Shown one piece after another: positions 61,861 to 64,000 of a DNA stretch of 64,000 bases. A model generated the notes under the pieces. That model had not been told where the DNA came from. It was given only the letters and a program-made list of their open reading frames with translations, and made no database searches. The translations under genes and the position numbers were made by a program. Each line of letters starts with the position of its first letter. Within the stretch, counting starts at the first letter, position 1. Source of the DNA: Williamsia deligens (GTDB lineage Bacteria; Actinomycetota; Actinomycetes; Mycobacteriales; Mycobacteriaceae); assembly GCF_024171765.1 (NCBI RefSeq), contig NZ_JAMTCI010000001.1, positions 2,032,796-2,096,795 of the forward strand, in the 5' to 3' direction.

Positions 61861-63303
61861 TCAGGCGTCCTGGATCCGGGTGAAGGGCCGATCGGCCTCG
61901 AGTTCATAGGCCAGGGCGAGAAGCGTCGCCTCGTCGCCGTGGTCGGCGGAGAGCTGGACGCCGAGCGGCATGCCGTCGGTCGACATCTCGACGGGCAGCG
62001 AGATCGCCGGACCGCCGGTCGCGTTGTTCAGCGGGGTGAACGCCACCCACGAGACGAGGCGGGGGAACAACACGTCGAAACCGTTCGCCGGCGAGAGGTG
62101 CCCGAGCGGGGGAGTGGTGTGCGCGACGGTGGGCGAGAGCATCACGTCGATGTCGCCGGCGAACGCGGCGCGGTACTTGCCCTCCGATGCCCGCAGCCGC
62201 CACAGCGCGGCGGGGGTGCGCAGGAAGTTGCGTTGGAATCGCTTCGACAGTCCCGTCGTGAGGGACTCGAGATCGGACGCCTCGAAGTCCGGGCTCATGA
62301 CGCGCCGGCCGAACCTGGTCAGGGCGAAGCCCAACATCGACCAGTAGTGCACGAAGTCGTCCTTGAACGCGACGAGATCCTTCTCCGGCAGCGGGAGCCC
62401 GATGGGCACCAGGTCGTGACCGAGTGCGGCGAGGCGGTCGGCGGTCGCGGAGACCGCGGCCTGCGTCTCGCGGTCGACGGGGAGTTCGGCGATGGAGCGG
62501 TCGACGATCCCGATCCGCAGACGTCGCTGCGCCGGTCCCTCGACCAGACCGATGGGCGTCATCGAGCGCGCCGGACGGTAGCGCTCCACCTGGGCGGCGA
62601 ACCGGGCCGTGTCGCGGACGGTGCGGGTCAGGGCGCCGTTGCTCACGAGGTTCACGGGCATCTGGGCGGCGTGGTCGTCGGGGAGTTCGCGACCGCGCGT
62701 GAACTTCAGGCCGACCAGCCCGCATGCCGCCGCGGGGATGCGGATCGATCCGCCGCCGTCGTTGGCGTGCGCGATGGGCACGACCCCCGACGCGACCAGC
62801 ACCGCCGAGCCGCCCGACGACGCCCCGGCCGAGTACCCGGTGTTCCACGGGTTGGGTGTGGCGGGGCCGTCCTCGAACTCGGTGCTCGCGTTCAGCCCGA
62901 ACTCCGGCATCCGTGACTTCCCCAGGCTGATCAGCCCGGTGGAGAGGAACTGGTCGGTGATGGGGGCGTTGCGTCGTGCGGGCCGTGCGTGCACAGCCCG
63001 CGACCCCTGGTTCGACGGGAGGCCCGCGACGTCGGTGTTGTCCTTCACGACGGTCGGCACGCCCGCGAAGACACCCTTGCCGGGACTGCGCGCGAACGAC
63101 CGCGCCCGGTCGAAGTCGGCGAGTTCGATCCCGTGCAGGCGGTCGACGGCCGCGGCACGCGCGATGGCGGCCTCGACGACCTCGGTGGCCGAGACCTCCC
63201 CGGACGCGATCCGCGCCGCGACACCGGTCGCGTCGTCGTCGCCCAGGGCGTCGTCGGTGAAGGCGTGGACCCTGACGTCGGTGTCGGGGGAGGAGTCCGT
63301 CAT
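61861..63303 (-). CDS. Amidase (amidase signature family)
   Basis: The protein has 480 residues. FAGVPTVVKDNTDVAG (catalytic Lys), GYSAGASSGGSAVLVASGVVPIAHANDGGGSIRIPAA (the Gly/Ser-rich signature with Ser and the nucleophile in GGGSIR) and CGLVGLKFTRGR identify the family. It hydrolyses amides; glutamyl-tRNA amidotransferase is unlikely because gatB/gatC are not nearby. The C-terminal part FTPLNNATGGPAISLPV and GVQLSADHGDEATLLALA is standard. It is divergent from a GntR regulator with a palindrome between, so regulation by that protein is expected. Confidence 0.9.
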   Translation of the reverse strand: MTDSSPDTDVRVHAFTDDALGDDDATGVAARIASGEVSATEVVEAAIARAAAVDRLHGIELADFDRARSFARSPGKGVFAGVPTVVKDNTDVAGLPSNQGSRAVHARPARRNAPITDQFLSTGLISLGKSRMPEFGLNASTEFEDGPATPNPWNTGYSAGASSGGSAVLVASGVVPIAHANDGGGSIRIPAAACGLVGLKFTRGRELPDDHAAQMPVNLVSNGALTRTVRDTARFAAQVERYRPARSMTPIGLVEGPAQRRLRIGIVDRSIAELPVDRETQAAVSATADRLAALGHDLVPIGLPLPEKDLVAFKDDFVHYWSMLGFALTRFGRRVMSPDFEASDLESLTTGLSKRFQRNFLRTPAALWRLRASEGKYRAAFAGDIDVMLSPTVAHTTPPLGHLSPANGFDVLFPRLVSWVAFTPLNNATGGPAISLPVEMSTDGMPLGVQLSADHGDEATLLALAYELEADRPFTRIQDA

Positions 63304-63309
63304 CGGACG

Positions 63310-63315
63310 ACCATA
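63310..63315 (-). promoter_or_regulatory. -10 TATGGT, leaderless type, for the amidase
   Basis: TATGGT on the minus strand ends six bases before ATG 63303. Confidence 0.45.
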
Positions 63316-63353
63316 TCCGGGGCGGACCGTGCCGATTCGGACATGTCTGGTTG

Positions 63354-63367
63354 GATTGTTGACAATC
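63354..63367. promoter_or_regulatory. GntR (FadR-type) operator GATTGT-TG-ACAATC
   Basis: A perfect palindrome with a TTGT-TG-ACAA core sits in the 110-base region between amidase and gntR. FCD-type GntR regulators commonly bind TNGTNNNACNA palindromes, which this matches. Confidence 0.65.
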
Positions 63368-63413
63368 TACCGAGGGGGCCGCACCATCGGTGCACCCGAA
63401 CGTTCTGCACATC

Positions 63414-64000
63414 ATGGGGGTGCGCTCTGTCGTCCAACGAACATCGACCCGACGCGGGCCGTCGGTGACCGAGATGGCCGCCGGGTCGCGCCGACGCGTG
63501 TTGGCCCCGCTCGTCCAGGAGTCGACGCCGGCGATCATCGCGCGACAGCTCCGTGTCGCCATCGCCGACGGCGGCTTCCCGCCCGGGTCGCAGCTGACGG
63601 AGGCGGGTCTGGCCGCCGACCTCGGGGTGAGCCGCGGACCCCTGCGGGAGGCGATGCAGCGCCTCACCCAGGAGGGGTTGCTCGTCAGCCACCGCAACCG
63701 GGGCCTGTTCGTCATCTCCATGGACGACGACGACATCAACGACATGTACGTCGCGCGCACGGCGATCGAGCGCGCCGCACTCGCGCAGGTCGTCGCGCAC
63801 CACGACGACGACGATCTCGCCGAGCTCCGGGCGGCGATCGACCACATGCAGTCGTTCGCGGACGACCCCAACGGACGCGAGATCGCCGACGCGGACATGG
63901 CTTTTCACGCCCAGCTCGTGGAATGCGCACGCAGTCCACGGTTGTCGCGGATCCACGAGACGATCCTCGTCGAGACACGGATGTGTCTAGGAGCCATGCG
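63414..64000 (+). CDS. GntR-family (FCD/FadR subfamily) regulator, C-terminus outside window
   Basis: About 195 residues are present; the window edge cuts the gene. The winged-helix domain is AIIARQLRVAIADGGFPPGSQLTEAGLAADLGVSRGPLREAMQRLTQEGLL. The FCD effector domain begins DDDDINDMYVARTAIERAAL, with DADMAFHAQLV (metal-site Asp/His). Start candidates are ATG 63414, GTG 63465 and ATG 63474, none with a clear ribosome site. It likely controls the divergent amidase gene through the palindrome at 63354. Confidence 0.88.
   Translation, partial: MGVRSVVQRTSTRRGPSVTEMAAGSRRRVLAPLVQESTPAIIARQLRVAIADGGFPPGSQLTEAGLAADLGVSRGPLREAMQRLTQEGLLVSHRNRGLFVISMDDDDINDMYVARTAIERAALAQVVAHHDDDDLAELRAAIDHMQSFADDPNGREIADADMAFHAQLVECARSPRLSRIHETILVETRMCLGAM

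Noticed and set aside
61904-63898. 664-codon minus-strand frame across amidase and gntR
   Set aside because: Shadow of the amidase, which carries the full catalytic signature. It also crosses the divergent promoter region.

Overview
The window is very GC-rich and densely coded. Its heat-shock genes use the HspR/HAIR system, it has an iniBAC locus, and several genes show actinobacterial leaderless-type starts. Together these point to a mycolic-acid actinomycete (order Mycobacteriales). The gene content resembles Gordonia or Williamsia more than Mycobacterium, but that genus guess is inference. Many blocks match the Rv0337c-Rv0385 stretch of M. tuberculosis as I remember it: alaA, the Rv0338c Fe-S reductase, the iniR-type regulator, iniBAC, dnaK-grpE-dnaJ-hspR, clpB and a type II flavohaemoglobin. 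Here they are reshuffled and separated by accessory genes. No tRNA, rRNA, CRISPR array, transposase or prophage was seen.

1-9.4 kb (mostly minus strand): the edge of a DUF222/13E12 HNH-nuclease gene, alaA, an EAL phosphodiesterase, a large membrane Fe-S oxidoreductase with a six-copy GFGM/KRPGQKA tail, an acyltransferase-3 and an exported esterase. 9.4-14 kb: the dnaK-grpE-dnaJ-hspR operon, with a SigH-like promoter, a SigA-like promoter and two HAIR operators. 14-28 kb: the cell-envelope stress (ini) region. It holds a secreted Ser/Thr-rich protein, an IniR-like LuxR/STAND regulator with an altered P-loop, a membrane-anchored Hsp70-like protein, a giant repetitive IniB (1513 residues), and the dynamin pair IniA and IniC. 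A phased palindromic array follows iniC.

28-48.6 kb: accessory metabolism and regulation. This includes a SnoaL/DUF4267 pair with its TetR regulator, a second membrane-anchored Hsp70-fold protein, a flavohaemoglobin-like reductase, a flavin monooxygenase, a GH3 beta-glucosidase, SDRs, a double-hotdog thioesterase, an ECF42 sigma factor with its DGPF/YCII partner, an XRE/SDR divergent pair, DinB, MFS, lipoproteins and a TerD-family protein. 48.7-51.4 kb: clpB with its own HAIR/SigH-type promoter region and a strong terminator. 51.4-64 kb: an MFS/TetR pair, a VanX-like dipeptidase, SDRs, an amino-acid permease/dihydroxyacetone kinase/DUF998 cluster whose kinase gene carries a one-base frameshift, a MerR regulator, an amidase, and a GntR regulator cut by the window edge.

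The most promising region for new biology is the ini locus. An Hsp70-like ATPase domain with one membrane anchor and a Gly/Ser tail is encoded divergently from an exceptionally long low-complexity IniB and two dynamin-like GTPases. A second membrane-anchored Hsp70-fold protein lies about 2.7 kb downstream.
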